64,000 nucleotides of DNA from Priapulus caudatus (GCF_000485595.1 NW_014578045.1:51467-115466), one strand, 5' to 3'. Counted from the first letter of the stretch, positions 11,375 to 22,790 are shown. Program-made: numbers and translations. Notes: generated by a model not told the origin, from the sequence alone.

Positions 11375-11557
11375 TCTGGCGACGAGGATGTTATTCAATA
11401 CATCAAGAATGAGCAGCACTGAACATTTTATGCAGAACAATGCATCGTAAGCCATAATTCTAACTTTTAACAGGCCAACTCAGCCAGCTTTGTGAATGTG
11501 TGCCATCTAAGCCAGCTTTGCCCAAAACACTGAACAAACTCCCAACTAACATTTGCA

Positions 11558-12120
11558 ATGTCGCTACCAACCTTCCCAGCATTCGATCTAACCCAAGATA
11601 GCAATACCGGGCTCAGATGAGACAAGTGGTTAGCACGTTTGACTCGTTTGCTTGTCGGAATGGACGTAACAGATCAAGCTAGACGTCAAGCCCTGTTACT
11701 ACATTATGCAGGCCCAGAAGTAAACGAAATTTATGACACGCTTACAATACCAGATCCGGGTGAGCATGAAACGGCTTTTGATGTATCTGCAAAGGCCCTG
11801 ACAAACTATTCCAAGCCCTGCACGAACACGACTTTCGAGGTTGACACGTTTAGGTAGTGTACCCAGTAAGCCAGTGAATCTATTGATACGCACGTCACAC
11901 GACTTCGGAAAACCGCCGAGTCTTGTGGATTCGATGATACCGAGAAAGCAACCAACAATCAGATTATCCTAGCATGCTCCTCTCAAGCCTTACGATAACA
12001 CACTTTACGCCAAGATCTCAAACTAAGAGCATCAGCAGCTCGAGCTCTAGAGCTAAGTGATCAACAAGCCGACAGTGGAATTGCTCAAAACATTGTCCGT
12101 AAATGTCGTACACAGACCAG
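11558..12120 (+). pseudogene. Gypsy-2 gag
   Basis: An ATG near 11,560 opens a Gag-like protein (MSLPTFPAFDL) interrupted by a stop near 11,618. It continues as LLVGMDVTDQARRQALLLHYAGPEVNEI, a pattern shared by mag-clade gags (short Gag with an RKALLLH-like helix). A further frame change occurs near 11,815 and the reading fades by 12,120. No intact zinc knuckle could be seen. Confidence 0.65.
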
Positions 12121-12572
12121 CCAGTCGTGGTAGAGGGCAGCACCAACCTCGCGATACTGGTGGACACCACCACAGACATCGGTCCATGTCGAGACATCAC
12201 CATTAGCAGCATCAGCTTCGGGAAGAGTCGAACACATGAAAACAGCCAGCATCCAAACACACAAAAGCTTGTTATTTCTGCAGTGGATTTACACGCCATC
12301 ACAAAAATGACCCTCAATTCCTCTACAGGCAAGGAATGCACAGCTTGCGGTTTTTGATGGATATTTCAGCAAAGTCTGTCAAAGGAGCCATCGAGGTCAA
12401 AAGACGCAAAACGCGATACATGCAGAATCGGTGGACACCACGGTTTCAGATTATGTTATTTATAAGATATGTTTATTCCGTAGGGGAACATCCGCTGTGT
12501 GACCAAATCGCTCTAGCCCAATCAGGGAAAAATTGACTACCACGATGCAGCATAAAACTTAACACTAATCCT

Positions 12573-12880
12573 GTGCAATTCATGATTGATTCCGGTGTGT
12601 CAGTAAACATCATGGATGAGAAATTATACGAAGAGCAAATCGCGACCGCACACAATACAGCTCCAACAACCCCGAACCGAGATGTATTCTTATGGTTCAA
12701 AGATGCCGATACCTGTCATTGGAATGTATACTGCCAACGTACGTCACCGTGCAGACCAGCATCGAAAAAGGCAGTATTCTACGTCGTCTTGGTGACAGGA
12801 GGTAACCTGCTTAGTTTTCGAACCGCCCAAGCACATGATATAATTTACATAAACTGTACCGTCAACATAGTCTGAAGCCA
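12573..12880 (+). pseudogene. Gypsy-2 protease
   Basis: VQFMIDSGVSVNIMDEKLYEE is a retropepsin start in which the usual D-T/S-G triad is DSG. The reading is open to 12,875 but the C-terminal part is only partly recognisable. It lies directly upstream of the RT as expected. Confidence 0.65.
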
Positions 12881-12897
12881 AATCTGAAATCGTCGAA

Positions 12898-13690
12898 GTG
12901 TTTCCTGACCTATTCAAGGAAGGTACTGGCAAACATCGCGGACGCCAAGCGAAACTACACATCAACACTGATATACCACTAAAGCAGCAACGTTATAGGA
13001 GTTCCTTTCACCATACACATACACCATTTTTCCACATACGCCGAGACATGGAACCTGAATTAGACAGACTTATCAAACTTGAAGTTATTGAGAAGGCAGA
13101 TGGCCCGAAGGCATGGATAAGCCTTATTGTCGCCGTCCACACGAAAAACCGAAAAACGCGCATCTGCATTGACATGAGAGCAGCAAACACCGCAATCGTA
13201 CGTAAGAAACATCCAATGCCAACAATCAAGGAACTGACCTCCGATTTAAATGGTAGCCCCGTATTCCGCACATTAAATCGCACGAGTGCGTATCACCAGC
13301 TTGAACATAATCTGAAATCACAATACATGACAACATTTAGAACACACATGGAATTATTCGGTATTATGAGACTCCTCTTTGGAATCAACGCTGCATCTGA
13401 AGTGTTTCAGAGCACGATCGCCAAGATTCTGTGACGTCAAGGGTTGCCTCAACATATCAGACGACATTATCGTTCACGGCAAAACAAAGTCAGAGCACGA
13501 CGCAAACCTGAAAGCAGTTCTGAAGCGCCTACATAACTACACTGCCAGACTCAACTTGGAAAAATGCAAATTCGCACAACCTCATGTGTAATTCTATGGA
13601 CACGTCTTTGGGAGAGATGGTCTAACAGCAGATCCGAAAAAGATCAACGCACTTGTTAATGCTCCACGCCAACCAACGCATCTGAAGTAA
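12898..13690 (+). pseudogene. Gypsy-2 reverse transcriptase
   Basis: 12898-13434 covers RT motifs (VIEKADGPKAWISLIVAV, RICIDMRAAN, FRTLNRTSAYHQLE, GIMRLLFGINAASEVFQ). After a stop/frame change near 13,432 the active site reads NISDDIIVHG, with Ser-Asp-Asp in the YxDD position. The downstream YGHVFGRDGLTADPKKI is typical of the palm/thumb boundary. A nonsense codon and another frameshift end it near 13,690. Confidence 0.8.
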
Positions 13691-14390
13691 AGTGCTTCTG
13701 CTTCCTAGGCATGGCGCAATACGTGTCCCGTTTCGTCCCTATAACTATGCCACAATCACGACGCCATTATGCGAACTGACACGACAAGACACACCATGGA
13801 TATGCGAAAGCCGCCACCAAGATGCATTCCAAGATCTCCAGAAAGACAAGAGCCCATGTTATGGAGTATTTCGATGCAAGAAAACCGTCCAAGATCATCA
13901 TCGACGCTAGACCGACTGGTCTCAGGGCAATCTTTATGCAGAATAACAAGGTCATTAGCTAAGCTAGTCGTGCCATCTCTGAGGTCGAATTGTGCAACTC
14001 GCAAACTGACAGAGAGATGCTTGCGGTCATATGGGGGCAAAACATTTTCACCTATACGTCTACGGTTCAGATTTTACGATCAGAATGGATCATAAGCCGC
14101 TCCTCAGAATCAAGAACAGCACTAAACCAGCTTCTGCCAGGATTGAGAGATGGCGCCTACATTTAACTCCCTACAACTTCAATCTTATCTACGAATCCAG
14201 ACGCGTCGAGAACAATCCAACAGATTTTTTGAGCCGTCACCCAGCTCAATCGTCAGCCGAAGACCAAAATATCGCAGAAAGATATGTGAACTATGTCTGT
14301 CAGAATGCAGTGTCGAATGCTATGTCCGTTGATCAAATCCAAGATACGTTTCGCATTGACCCGGTTGTCCAAAACTACATGGAGCACTGA
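13691..14390 (+). pseudogene. Gypsy-2 RNase H
   Basis: The 5' half is scrambled by frameshifts. The 3' half is clear at 14031-14390: FHLYVYGSDFTIRMDHKPLLRI, the RIERWRLHLTPYNF segment and the NPTDFLSRHP box that ends gypsy RNase H domains. Confidence 0.75.
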
Positions 14391-14449
14391 AAACTGGCAA
14401 CTGGAAGGACAAGGACTTAGCACCATACAATGCAAATCGAGCCGAGGTT

Positions 14450-14675
14450 ATGTGGGATGATGGCATGATACTGCGCCAAACACGCTTACTGATTCCCGCG
14501 AAGCTACAGCAGAAAGCCGTTGATCTTGCACATGTAGGTCACCAAGGCGAGGAGAAAACAAAACGCCTGCTATGCTCCAAGAACTGGTTCCCAGAAATCA
14601 ACAAGATGGTAGAGAAAGCCGTCCAGCAATGCATACGGTGCCAGGCAACAACTCGAAAGTCTACGCCACCAGAAC
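14450..14675 (+). pseudogene. Gypsy-2 integrase N-terminal zinc finger (truncated)
   Basis: The H2C2 finger is present as HVGHQGEEKTKRLL...NWFPEINKMV...CIRCQ. It is followed by only a few residues before the sequence switches into the LTR that begins at 14,676. The DDE catalytic core is therefore missing from this copy. Confidence 0.78.
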
Positions 14676-15170
14676 TGTAACAACCCTGTTACAAGGCACT
14701 CCCCCCTTCACACGTGTATGTAGCGTGAAAAGCCATCAACGCTCGAAGCGGCGGCCATATTGAACGCCCGTGACGCGTCCGCGCAAATAGACGGCGCCAC
14801 CTCCTGGACGGTGATGCTACAGAATAGCGGGTCTTTCTCGTTAGGTGCCGCGACCGTCCAGAGCGAAGGTGGTGAAGCCAGCTGAACGCGGATGTGTCCG
14901 ACGCTGTGGTTGGCATGTGCGCCACGAACGTGAGCATGCGCCGCGGGCGTGGCAGCGGCTATAAAGGCCGCTGGACAAGCGGATTCGAGGAATGCTCCCT
15001 CCACACCGGACACGACCGCTTGTGCTTCATACCATTGTAACGGATCAGTATCGATATTAAACAACTAGTCATGGTACACATCCTTTGACTTGCTCTTTAT
15101 CTATGTCTTTTGGCTACGAGCACGACATTACTATCTACAACTATGCAGTAACGTAAATCTCTGCGTTACA
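14676..15170 (+). repeat. LTR (495 bp), probably 5' LTR of a gypsy element
   Basis: Starts TGTAACAACCCTG and ends GCGTTACA, giving a six-base terminal inversion (TGTAAC/GTTACA). The next bases (TATTAGATGCCGTGAG) resemble the primer-binding region after the Gypsy-1 5' LTR. A TATA box is at about 14,959. The first 41 bp match the LTR start at 28,885 but the rest does not. No flanking duplication (AGAAC left, TATTA right), so it is not a simple solo LTR. It may be the 5' LTR of Gypsy-3. Confidence 0.65.
14959..14966 (+). promoter_or_regulatory. TATA box in the 14.7-kb LTR
   Basis: CTATAAAG in a GC-rich setting about 285 bp into the LTR, a typical place for a U3 promoter. Confidence 0.5.
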
Positions 15171-15429
15171 TATTAGATGCCGTGAGAGTTGGTCGTTTCG
15201 GGGATATTGCGAGCATACCCGCGGTGCTATCCACTATTACGTATCACGTGCCATCATCACAATACCGTCATCAAAAACCTCGTCTGTACCATCGACTCAT
15301 TTGGGGTGTATATGCGTGTATGATAAGGCTACAACTAGGTCCAGCCCTACCAGATTCTGGTTGCTCCATGAAACGGGCTACCTACACCCTGGATTGAGTA
15401 CTAAGATTGTACAGTACACGTTATCAAGT
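15171..15429 (+). other. Leader-like sequence between LTR and LINE
   Basis: No protein domain is visible. Its position after an LTR and a primer-binding-like site suggests the untranslated leader of the element whose internal part was split by the LINE insertion. Confidence 0.35.
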
Positions 15430-15521
15430 GGAATGGTATACCTTTGACGTAAAACAAGCTACCTATATTGAAATCATTCGAACGAACGAGCGCAAACGGA
15501 GAAGAACCTCCTTTTGGAGTA

Positions 15522-16330
15522 CAATGCTCAGCAAAGTTCCCAAGAAGAGACCCGATGAAGTCACCATAGCAACTATAAATGTGAGAACGTTGTCTGATGA
15601 TATCAAGCTTGGAACTCTTGACGTGTGCCTTTCGTTGCGACACGATGTTTGCTTCTTACAAGAGACCAGACGAACTGGCCAGGGTGTAATTGAAGGGGAT
15701 GACGGAGTACGACATATCTGGTCCGGGCATGCAAGAAAGAAAGCAGCAGGTGTTGGTATCATCCTCTCCCGTTGAGTAAAACTGCAAAATATAATGTACG
15801 TCAGCTCAAGACTGCTAAGGATCTTGGTTGTGATTCACGGTAATCAACTAGCCTTAATATGTTGCTATGCTCCAACCAATGTCGGTAGTCCTGAAAGTCA
15901 GAAAGACACGTTTTACCATGATTTATGTAACACGCTCAAGTCTGTACCATCGACTCACAAGCCAATATTGGGCGGGACTTTAATGCCACAATTGGTGACG
16001 ATGTGAAAGATCTCCACATCTGTATGGGTCCAACCTTTAAATCCCATGTAACTACTAACAACAACGGGAGGCGTTTATTGGAATTTGCGGACGAATACAA
16101 TCTCAGGCTGGAAAACACCATCCGACCATCAAAGGAGTGCCTGATGCCCACTTGGCGATCAGCAACGGGTTTCGAGAAGCGTCTGGACTACATTCTTACC
16201 AGCAAGCTGTGTAGTAAATATGTAACAAAATGTCGAGTAAGAAGAGGGTCCTCAAAGCTTTTTGAGACTGACCATTACCTGTTAGAGATGGCAATGTTCT
16301 TTCCGAGCGTTGCCCAATTGGCCAAGGAAA
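15522..16330 (+). pseudogene. LINE endonuclease domain
   Basis: Visible motifs of the exonuclease-endonuclease-phosphatase fold are TINVRTL at the N-terminus, VCFLQETRRTGQG (catalytic Glu region), LICCYAPTN, a frameshifted GRDFNA-type motif near 15,975, and KRLDYIL...TDHYLL (Asp/His motifs) near 16,180-16,290. A stop near 15,775 and a frame change near 15,990 break it. The domain would nick the genomic target. Confidence 0.75.
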
Positions 16331-16446
16331 ATCAGATGAAAAAGAGGAAACCAACACCCTGTTTAGAAGTGCTGCAGAATTTAGATTCTAGGATTGTATA
16401 CGAGAAGAAGCTTAAAGAAGTCCTAGTTGGTGAGCCACCGTAAGAC

Positions 16447-17800
16447 ATGGAACAATTGAATGATAAGATCTGCAGAGGTCTTGAGGACGCAACATGCAGT
16501 GTTTGTCCAGACCTGATCGAGGCTGCCAAATTCCGCCCATGGGGGGACGAGGAACTGCATCGGCTTGTCAACCTTCGCCGGAAGAAAGAGGGAGAAGACC
16601 TTCGTAAGCTTAATCAACAAATACGAAAGAGGAGGAACATGCTTATCAACCAGTTCTATGATCGTAAAGCTGACTCCATCAAAATGGCCCAAGAACAGCG
16701 CGAGGTCGCAAGAGAATTCCGACTGGTAAAATGTTACAACATGCACAAGAAGTCAACTAAAAATCTGATATCGAAAAGGAAGCTGCATGAGCACTTTTCA
16801 AACCATCTCAAACGAAAAGAAGACCTACCGATGACGCCTGAGCTGACCGAACCGGAAAACTCATGCCTGCACGATTGTATGAATGCAGCTGAGGGTATCA
16901 ACCAGATGCCTCCATCGGAAGCGGAGGTCAAAATACACATGGAAAAGTTGAAGAACCAGAAGTGCATGGGAGTGGATGGTGTCAAAATGGAGTCCATCAA
17001 AAATGGGACAGCTTCGACGCAGCTTATGAAATACGTCCTCTTCCTCATCACCATAATTTGGTCTAAATTGGTAGTTCCTGTCGTGTGGACGATGAGCACA
17101 ATTACCTGCCTTTTAAGAAGGGCTCAAGGGCGATTGCTGCCAACTACCGTGGTATTAGCATCACAGCCACACTGTCGAGGCTCCTTGCCATGATTATCGT
17201 TGGAAGGCTAAGGAAGGCGTATAACTCGGGATTAGACAGGGCACAACTTGGTTTTCGGACTAACTCATCGACTGATGATGCGGTGTTTATACTACGAAAT
17301 ATCATCAACGGCTGTGGAGTACCCCTCTACTGCGCATTTATTGACCTGACGGCAGCATATGATACCATCCCGCGCAATTTTTGTTCAGGGCACTGGATAT
17401 TAGGCTGGGAGCGCAGCACTTAGTAGCACTGCTGAAAACCATCTATCACCAAACGGCAGCCAAGGTGAAAGGACTCCGTCTATCTTTCCCAGTAGAAACT
17501 GGCTGCAGACAAGGTGGTATTGAATCACCGTTGATATTCAACATCTGCTTCGATACGGTTTGCCGAGTATTGTTGCACGAGGTGAAGTCTGAATTAGGAG
17601 ACAAATTTGGCGTACATTTTGATTATCGTATTCCAACAGAGGCGACTGACAGAGAACAACGGTCAAAGCATCCATCGTCTGGAACAACAACATGCTATAA
17701 CATCCTCTATGCTGATGACATGGTCCTATTTTTTCGTACAAAAGAGGCTCTACAGCGAGGTGTGATTATTACGGAGAGAGTGTTTACGAGGTAAGGTCTC
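16447..17800 (+). pseudogene. LINE reverse transcriptase
   Basis: The linker ORF (16447-17110) ends in KNQKCMGVDGVKME, the first RT motif, and shifts frame near 17,100. The RT palm is visible as NYRGISITATLSRLLA, LGFRTNSSTDDAVFILR, FIDLTAAYDTIPR, GCRQGGIESPLIFNI and the active site YADDMVLFF near 17,710. Frame changes at about 17,100 and 17,380 and a stop at 17,794 inactivate it. Confidence 0.82.
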
Positions 17801-18553
17801 ACTCTAAGTCGCAAGAAGACAGAGACAATGGTCTTCAATGGTAACACCGATGACACAATAGCTACAACTCTGGTCAAGCTCGATGACCATAACATCGTTA
17901 ACACTACGGAGTTCAAGTATCTTGGCGTCCTGTTTTCCTCGACTCCAAAAAGTTTGTCCAACACCATATCGCGTCAGCTGTTGCAAAGTTCGCAGAGTTG
18001 AAGCAGGTGCTCACAGACCATCGAGTGAAGCTGAAGACAAGAGGGAAATATATGGCCGCCTTCATCAGATCACGGTTGATGTATAACGCGGTAACATGGG
18101 ACTTGAATGCTGGCGTCATGGCCGAACTGGAGGTTGAATGGGTGAGACTCCTCCGTAAAACAGTGCGCATGCTTCAAACGGCGCCAAGCTCCACCTCCGG
18201 GTCTCTCTGATGCCGAGAGGGCGGCAGGGGACTGGGACTATGCATTAATCGACTCAAATGCAGCTATCTACCGACTAACAGGAGCCAAATCACTGAAATT
18301 CTATCAAGAGCGGATTTACATCGAATGGTTTGGTCACTGTGTACGAATGGAGAATTCTACCCTGCAGAAGCAGTCACTGTTCATGATAACAACAGCATGT
18401 CAAGGGAAGCGCCGACAGCCTGATAGATGGCTGAGAATTGAGCGAGTATTGGGAATGAACAAAGGACAACTCCTTAGAATAATGCGAGAATGTTTGATAT
18501 TAAAACGGTGGATTCGCGACCACTACGGGTGGTCGGATTCTCCGGACTCATGA
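17800..18553 (+). pseudogene. LINE C-terminal region
   Basis: After the YADD box the reading continues through KKTETMVFNG and EFKYLGVLFSS (thumb-like), then YNAVTWDLN near 18,085 and RIERVLGMNKG near 18,440, all with frame changes. The end resembles the short C-terminal tail of RTE proteins. Confidence 0.6.
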
Positions 18554-18605
18554 GGTTAAGCCTCTAATGAGTAACGATGATTATGATAGCATCATGTCAT
18601 CATCA

Positions 18606-18916
18606 CTCTACTTTCATCCACCGCCGTGACTGACGACCTCATAACCACGCCGTATCGTGGTCGGGTATGTGAAACTAACCTTGCTGCCGGTTTAGTTAAG
18701 AGATATCCTAATTCAATTACTTACTACCGTATATCATAGCTTCTAATTCACTGCTTCTATATCACTGTTTCTAATTCACTGCTTTTATATCACTTGCTTC
18801 TTCACAGTCGCCCTTGCTGACATATGCGCGTCATGTACGAATGTAGTGTGCACTCAGACAGCTGGCAATGCTAATTGCTGTCATTTCGCTCGAGTATTGA
18901 GTAAGCTCTAGCGTGT
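18606..18916. other. Non-coding stretch before the minisatellite
   Basis: AT-rich with short local repeats of TTCTAATTCACTGCTT between 18,740 and 18,800. No domain or terminal repeat seen. Confidence 0.35.
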
Positions 18917-19425
18917 GGGCGCCTGTGTGTGCGTGTGTACGCCTGTGTGTGCGTGTGTACGCCTGTGTGTGCGTGTGTACGCCTGTGTGTGCGTGTGTAC
19001 GCCTGTGCGTGCGTGTGTACGCCTGTGTGTGCGTGTGTACGCCTGTGTGTGCGTGTGTACGCCTGTGTGTGCGTGTGTACGCCTGTGTGTGCGTGTGTGC
19101 GCCTGTGTGTGCGTGTGTGCGCCTGTGTGTGCGTGTGTACGCCTGCGTGTGCGTGCGCGTGTATACGCTTGCAACGCGTGTGTGCGCCTGTGTGTGCGTG
19201 CGCGTGTGTGCGCCTGTGTGTGCGTGCGCGTGTATACGCCTGCAACGCGTGTGTGCGCGTGTGCGTGTGTGTGTGTGTGTGAATACGCCTACAACGCGTG
19301 TGTGCACGTGCGTGTGTGAATATGCCTGCAACGCGTGTGCGCGTGTGCGTGAGCGTGTGCGTGTGTGTATACGCCTGTAACGCGTGTGTGCGCGTGTGCG
19401 TGTATGTGTGTGTGTACCTGCTTCC
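18917..19425. repeat. GT-rich minisatellite, 20-bp unit
   Basis: About eleven near-identical copies of GCCTGTGTGTGCGTGTGTAC fill 18,920-19,145. Beyond that are longer, more variable units that each carry a CAACGCG core. The strand is an alternating purine-pyrimidine tract. Long open frames on both strands here are artefacts of the repeat. It replaces the N-terminal half of the Gypsy-3 gag. Confidence 0.92.
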
Positions 19426-19459
19426 GTAACGCGTGAGCGTTTGGTTTGGTTTGTCGACG

Positions 19460-20030
19460 CTCGGAGGACATGCTGCTGAGTTTTCTCGCCGCCTCCTTCT
19501 TGAGAGGCCCACTATGACTTGGGAACAGATCACTGAACAGCTGACTAAGTGCTTCCGCGATCTGCTGCGTGAAGTAGACGCGTAGAATGTGCTTAAGATT
19601 TTCCAGCAGAATAATGGCGAAAATATCCGCCCGTATTGAGACAGGTTATTGACTCTCGCGGTGCGAGCGATTCCGGTCGAGCAACGTTCGATGGCTGAGA
19701 CGCAGGGCTGTCTCGTCGACATTTTTGTGGATGGACTATATATCGGCCGCTACACAGCGACTGTTGCTTCATCTCAACCCTACAACGCTAACTGACGCCA
19801 TTGACCTTGCAGCGGACGAACACGTACAAGAGTCATCTCTAGTGGCACGACGACAAAACCGTAGCGACGCGTTCACTGATCCTTACGACATGACAGAACC
19901 TATGGACGTTAATACCATACAACGCCCTACGCCATCGGAGCATCTGCTTAGAGAGGTGCGCAGCTTGCGTACACACATCACTCAGGCCGCGCCACAGGTT
20001 CAGTTGCCCTCAATGAACGAGTTATCATGA
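19460..20030 (+). pseudogene. Gypsy-3 gag (N-terminus missing)
   Basis: The reading begins just after the minisatellite and shows TWEQITEQLTKCFRDLL, FQQNNGENIRPY and DLAADEHVQESSLVARRQNR, which align with Gypsy-1 and Gypsy-4 gag. The SEHLLREVRSLRTHI helix follows. Stops near 19,585 and 19,640 and a frame change near 19,715 break it. The first part of gag is absent. Confidence 0.72.
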
Positions 20031-20033
20031 GAC

Positions 20034-20366
20034 ATGACACGACAACCCCCGCGCCAACAACGGTCACAAGCGCTCCCACCCCGCGATGATCAGCTCCGAT
20101 CTCGCCAATGGCGAACCCCCCCCCCCACACGACACGACCAGCATCCACCTGTTCGTAATCAGGCTTATCTGCCACCTGCTTCGCGCCAACGCGCCCCTTT
20201 TCAACCACCAGCGCCGGCGCCTACCCAAGACCGACGTGACACTCGTTGCTATGCGTGCAGCCAACTAGGTCACTACGCGCGTGACTGCCCTCTCTGCTGC
20301 CGCTTAGAGGATTTTCGCCGACGCCCCCGCGACACAATCGCACCGCCTTACCCTCACAACTTTTAA
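20034..20366 (+). pseudogene. Gypsy-3 nucleocapsid CCHC region
   Basis: A Gln/Pro/Arg-rich basic stretch leads to CYACSQLGHYARDC, a CX2CX4HX4C zinc knuckle, at about 20,248-20,289. It is preceded by a stop near 20,028 that separates it from the capsid part. Confidence 0.8.
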
Positions 20367-20439
20367 GCACGCATGAATCTGCTGCGTGCTGATCACCGAC
20401 TACCGCTACATCTTCAGCGCCAACGTGCGGTGTTAAAGT

Positions 20440-21190
20440 CGGCTCACTCTCACTCACGGCTCTCTCTCACTCAAAGGCGGCTGCTAGTTTCAACGCCGTC
20501 TGCGCATCAGACGCCATGCTTCTTTCTGTCACAGGCAATAAGCTACACCTTGTAGGCACCACCACTTTGCGCATTCTACTGGGACGAGTAACCACCCTCC
20601 ATAGGTGCTACATAGTTCAGGATTTAAGGCAACAGTTCATAATCGGAGCTGACCTTCTATCGGCTAACCGAGTAAATATCGATTTTGATGAATGAGTGCT
20701 CGCACTAGGTAATAGTGTCGTCACTTTGAAACTCCGTCGAGGTAGACGACTTATCCCCACCCCTCAACTCGCTTTCATTCATCGTCCGACCGTGTTGCCC
20801 CCTCATTCGGGCCAACAGTGCTTCTGTCGAGTCCCCCGCCATTTCCGCCCGGGTACGCTACTCTTTGTTCAAGGATCTCCAGCCTTTAAATTGTTTCGTA
20901 GTAACCCCCACCTCATCTTATTGCCGTCTTTAGTCGAAGTCACAGCGCAGCACACAATTCTCTGCCGGCTAGAAAATCGCTCAGATCGAGCAATCTCGTT
21001 ACCTCGTAATGCCTTTGTGGCAATAGTTGAAGCCACCACCCCTCCCCACATACAAGTTATTACGTTCACGCCTAACGAGGTCGGTCTATCACCACACGAT
21101 GGTGCAACCCCGCCCTTTGATTATAATTCACTCATGGACCACGTTCAGGATTCTCGCCATCGAGCAATGCTTCTAAATTTTTTTACGCCA
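20440..21190 (+). pseudogene. Gypsy-3 protease remnant and pol linker
   Basis: Only the C-terminal half of the retropepsin is present (LLGRVTTLHRCYIV, FIIGADLLSANRV). The catalytic D-T-G motif is not seen in any frame, which suggests a deletion. The linker is open at 20696-21196 and corresponds to the region between protease and RT in Gypsy-1 (LFVQGSPAFKLFRSNPHL matches LFVQG...KTFCRNSNL). Confidence 0.65.
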
Positions 21191-21199
21191 GCATGAAAG

Positions 21200-22110
21200 C
21201 TCATTTGCGCATACAGATGCTCAACTAGGGTGTACACACCTCTGCGAATTCCAGATTAATACCGGAGATGCTCGGCCGTTCAAAACAAGGCCCTACCGCA
21301 TAGCTCCAGAGCAACAAATCATTGTTCAGCAACAGGTTGACAAACTCATGCAGAATGGGATAATTCGCCCCTCCATGTCACCTTGGTCATCCGGTGTACT
21401 TTTGGTTAAGAAAAAAACTGGCGAGTATCGAATGTGTGTCGACTATCGACGATTAAACTCAGTTAACGTAGGGGACACTTACCCTTTGCCCCTCATCGAA
21501 GATGTGCTACAAACACTAGAAAAAGCTACAATATTTACTACCCTCGATCTTAAGTGGTTACCATCAAATCCCTTTAGCGGAGAAGGACGTTCCAAAGACT
21601 TGTTTTGTAACGCCCTCTGGAAGCTATGACTATTTAAGGACCTCATATGGACCAAAGAACGCACTCGCCCACTTTCAACGTATCCTCGATTACGTCCTGC
21701 AAGGACTTCGTCACAAATGTGCACTCATGTGCAAAAATGTGCAATGATGTCTGTATTTATTCACCGGACTTTGAAACCCACATGTCCGACTTGGCAGAGG
21801 TTTTTGCCAGATTTGACGCAGCTAACCTCAAGATGCGCCCCAGTAAATGTGCGTTTCTATGCCAGTCCATCAATTACCTGGGTCACGTCATAACCCCAGG
21901 TTGCGTCCGACCCGACCAAGAGAAGATCTCTGCGGTGCAAAATTGGGCCACCCCAAACACGCCGACAGCTGTTCGGCAGTTTCTAGGATTCGCCAATTAC
22001 TATCGTAAGTTTATGAAGGGCTTTGCCGATATTGCCCATCCATTGACCCTACTCACCCACAAGAACAAACCCTTTGTGTGGTCAGACGAGGCACAGACTG
22101 CGTTTCAGTC
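21200..22110 (+). pseudogene. Gypsy-3 reverse transcriptase (active site altered)
   Basis: RT motifs are SPWSSGVLLVKKKTGEYRMCVDYRRLN, FTTLDLKW (frameshift at about 21,555 in place of the RSGYxQ motif), and after an altered stretch NDVCIYSPDFETHM near 21,740. The family has YIDD here, so the first catalytic Asp appears lost. The thumb (AVRQFLGFANYYRKFMKGFADIAHP) is intact. Confidence 0.82.
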
Positions 22111-22790
22111 TCTTCGTAAGTGTCTCACAGAAGCTCCCATTTTGGCATTGCCTGATGGAAGTCGACCGTTCCGCCTCTATTGCGACGCATCCGGCTACGC
22201 CGTCAGAGCAGTTCTCATGCAGATAGACGAGCGAGAGCAAGAGCACCCAGTGTTTTATCTCAGCAGACAGCTGACTGAGACAGAACAATGCTGGCCTATA
22301 ATAGAGCGTGAATGTTTTGCATTAGTACACGCATTACCGATTTTGTCATACTTAGCGATCATAAACCACTTAAGTATTTGCTGGAAGCAAAGGCACTGCG
22401 CAATGCCAAACTCCAGCGGTGGGCCCTGTACGTCTCTGGCTTTCCTTCATGCCGGCTAGACAGCATGGGCAAGTCGAACGTCCAAACGGATGCGCTTTCT
22501 CGTTTGCCTCCCGAGTCGTCTACGCCGACGACACCCCATCACTCATCAATCATGCCCACCACCTCATCATCGCACAGTGGTATGGCCTCACGACCCCTTT
22601 ACCAAGTGGTACCGCCTTCGCCTACCGATGTGGCCTCACAACCCTCACGACGGGTAGGCCCCATTACGCTCCATCACAACCCTCCTCACCTGACGCACTA
22701 CCAGACCCTAAACTGACACCCTCTCCCACCATCCCCGCTACTGACACCCCCTCCCACCATCCCTGCTACTGACTGCGAGCTCGCAGCCTT
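22111..22790 (+). pseudogene. Gypsy-3 RNase H and linker
   Basis: FRLYCDASGYAVRAVLMQ, the VFYLSRQLTE box and, after a frame change near 22,320, SDHKPLKYLLEAKAL and TDALSRLPPES are visible. The linker to integrase contains a direct repeat of about 28 bp near 22,717-22,770 (CTGACACCC...CCCGCTA), which is Pro/Thr-rich if translated. Confidence 0.78.

Larger units (their letters stand above)
11000..14675 (+). mobile_element. Gypsy-2: mag/K02A2.6-type gypsy, 3' truncated
   Basis: It begins with a 375-bp LTR, has a primer-binding-like TGGCGACGAGGATG just after it, then gag, protease, RT, RNase H and the H2C2 finger of integrase. The coding sequence stops at 14,675, exactly where a foreign LTR begins, so the integrase core and 3' LTR are missing. 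The whole copy is decayed. Confidence 0.8.
15430..18605 (+). mobile_element. RTE-like non-LTR retrotransposon (LINE), decayed
   Basis: It encodes an apurinic-type endonuclease followed by a reverse transcriptase, in the order and with the compact size of RTE-clade elements. The 3' end contains short degenerate ATGATG/CATCATCA-type repeats (about 18,570-18,605), as many RTE elements do. The exact 5' end is uncertain. It interrupts the sequence between the LTR at 14.7-15.2 kb and the Gypsy-3 gag. Confidence 0.75.

Noticed and set aside
18917-19145. CRISPR-like or satellite array with spacers
   Set aside because: The units are contiguous with no unique spacers, and the sequence is eukaryotic.
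18831-19722. Long ORFs (up to 283 codons) rich in His-Thr-Arg or Cys-Val on both strands
   Set aside because: They are produced by the GT-rich minisatellite, which is open in nearly every frame; no non-repeat domain is present.
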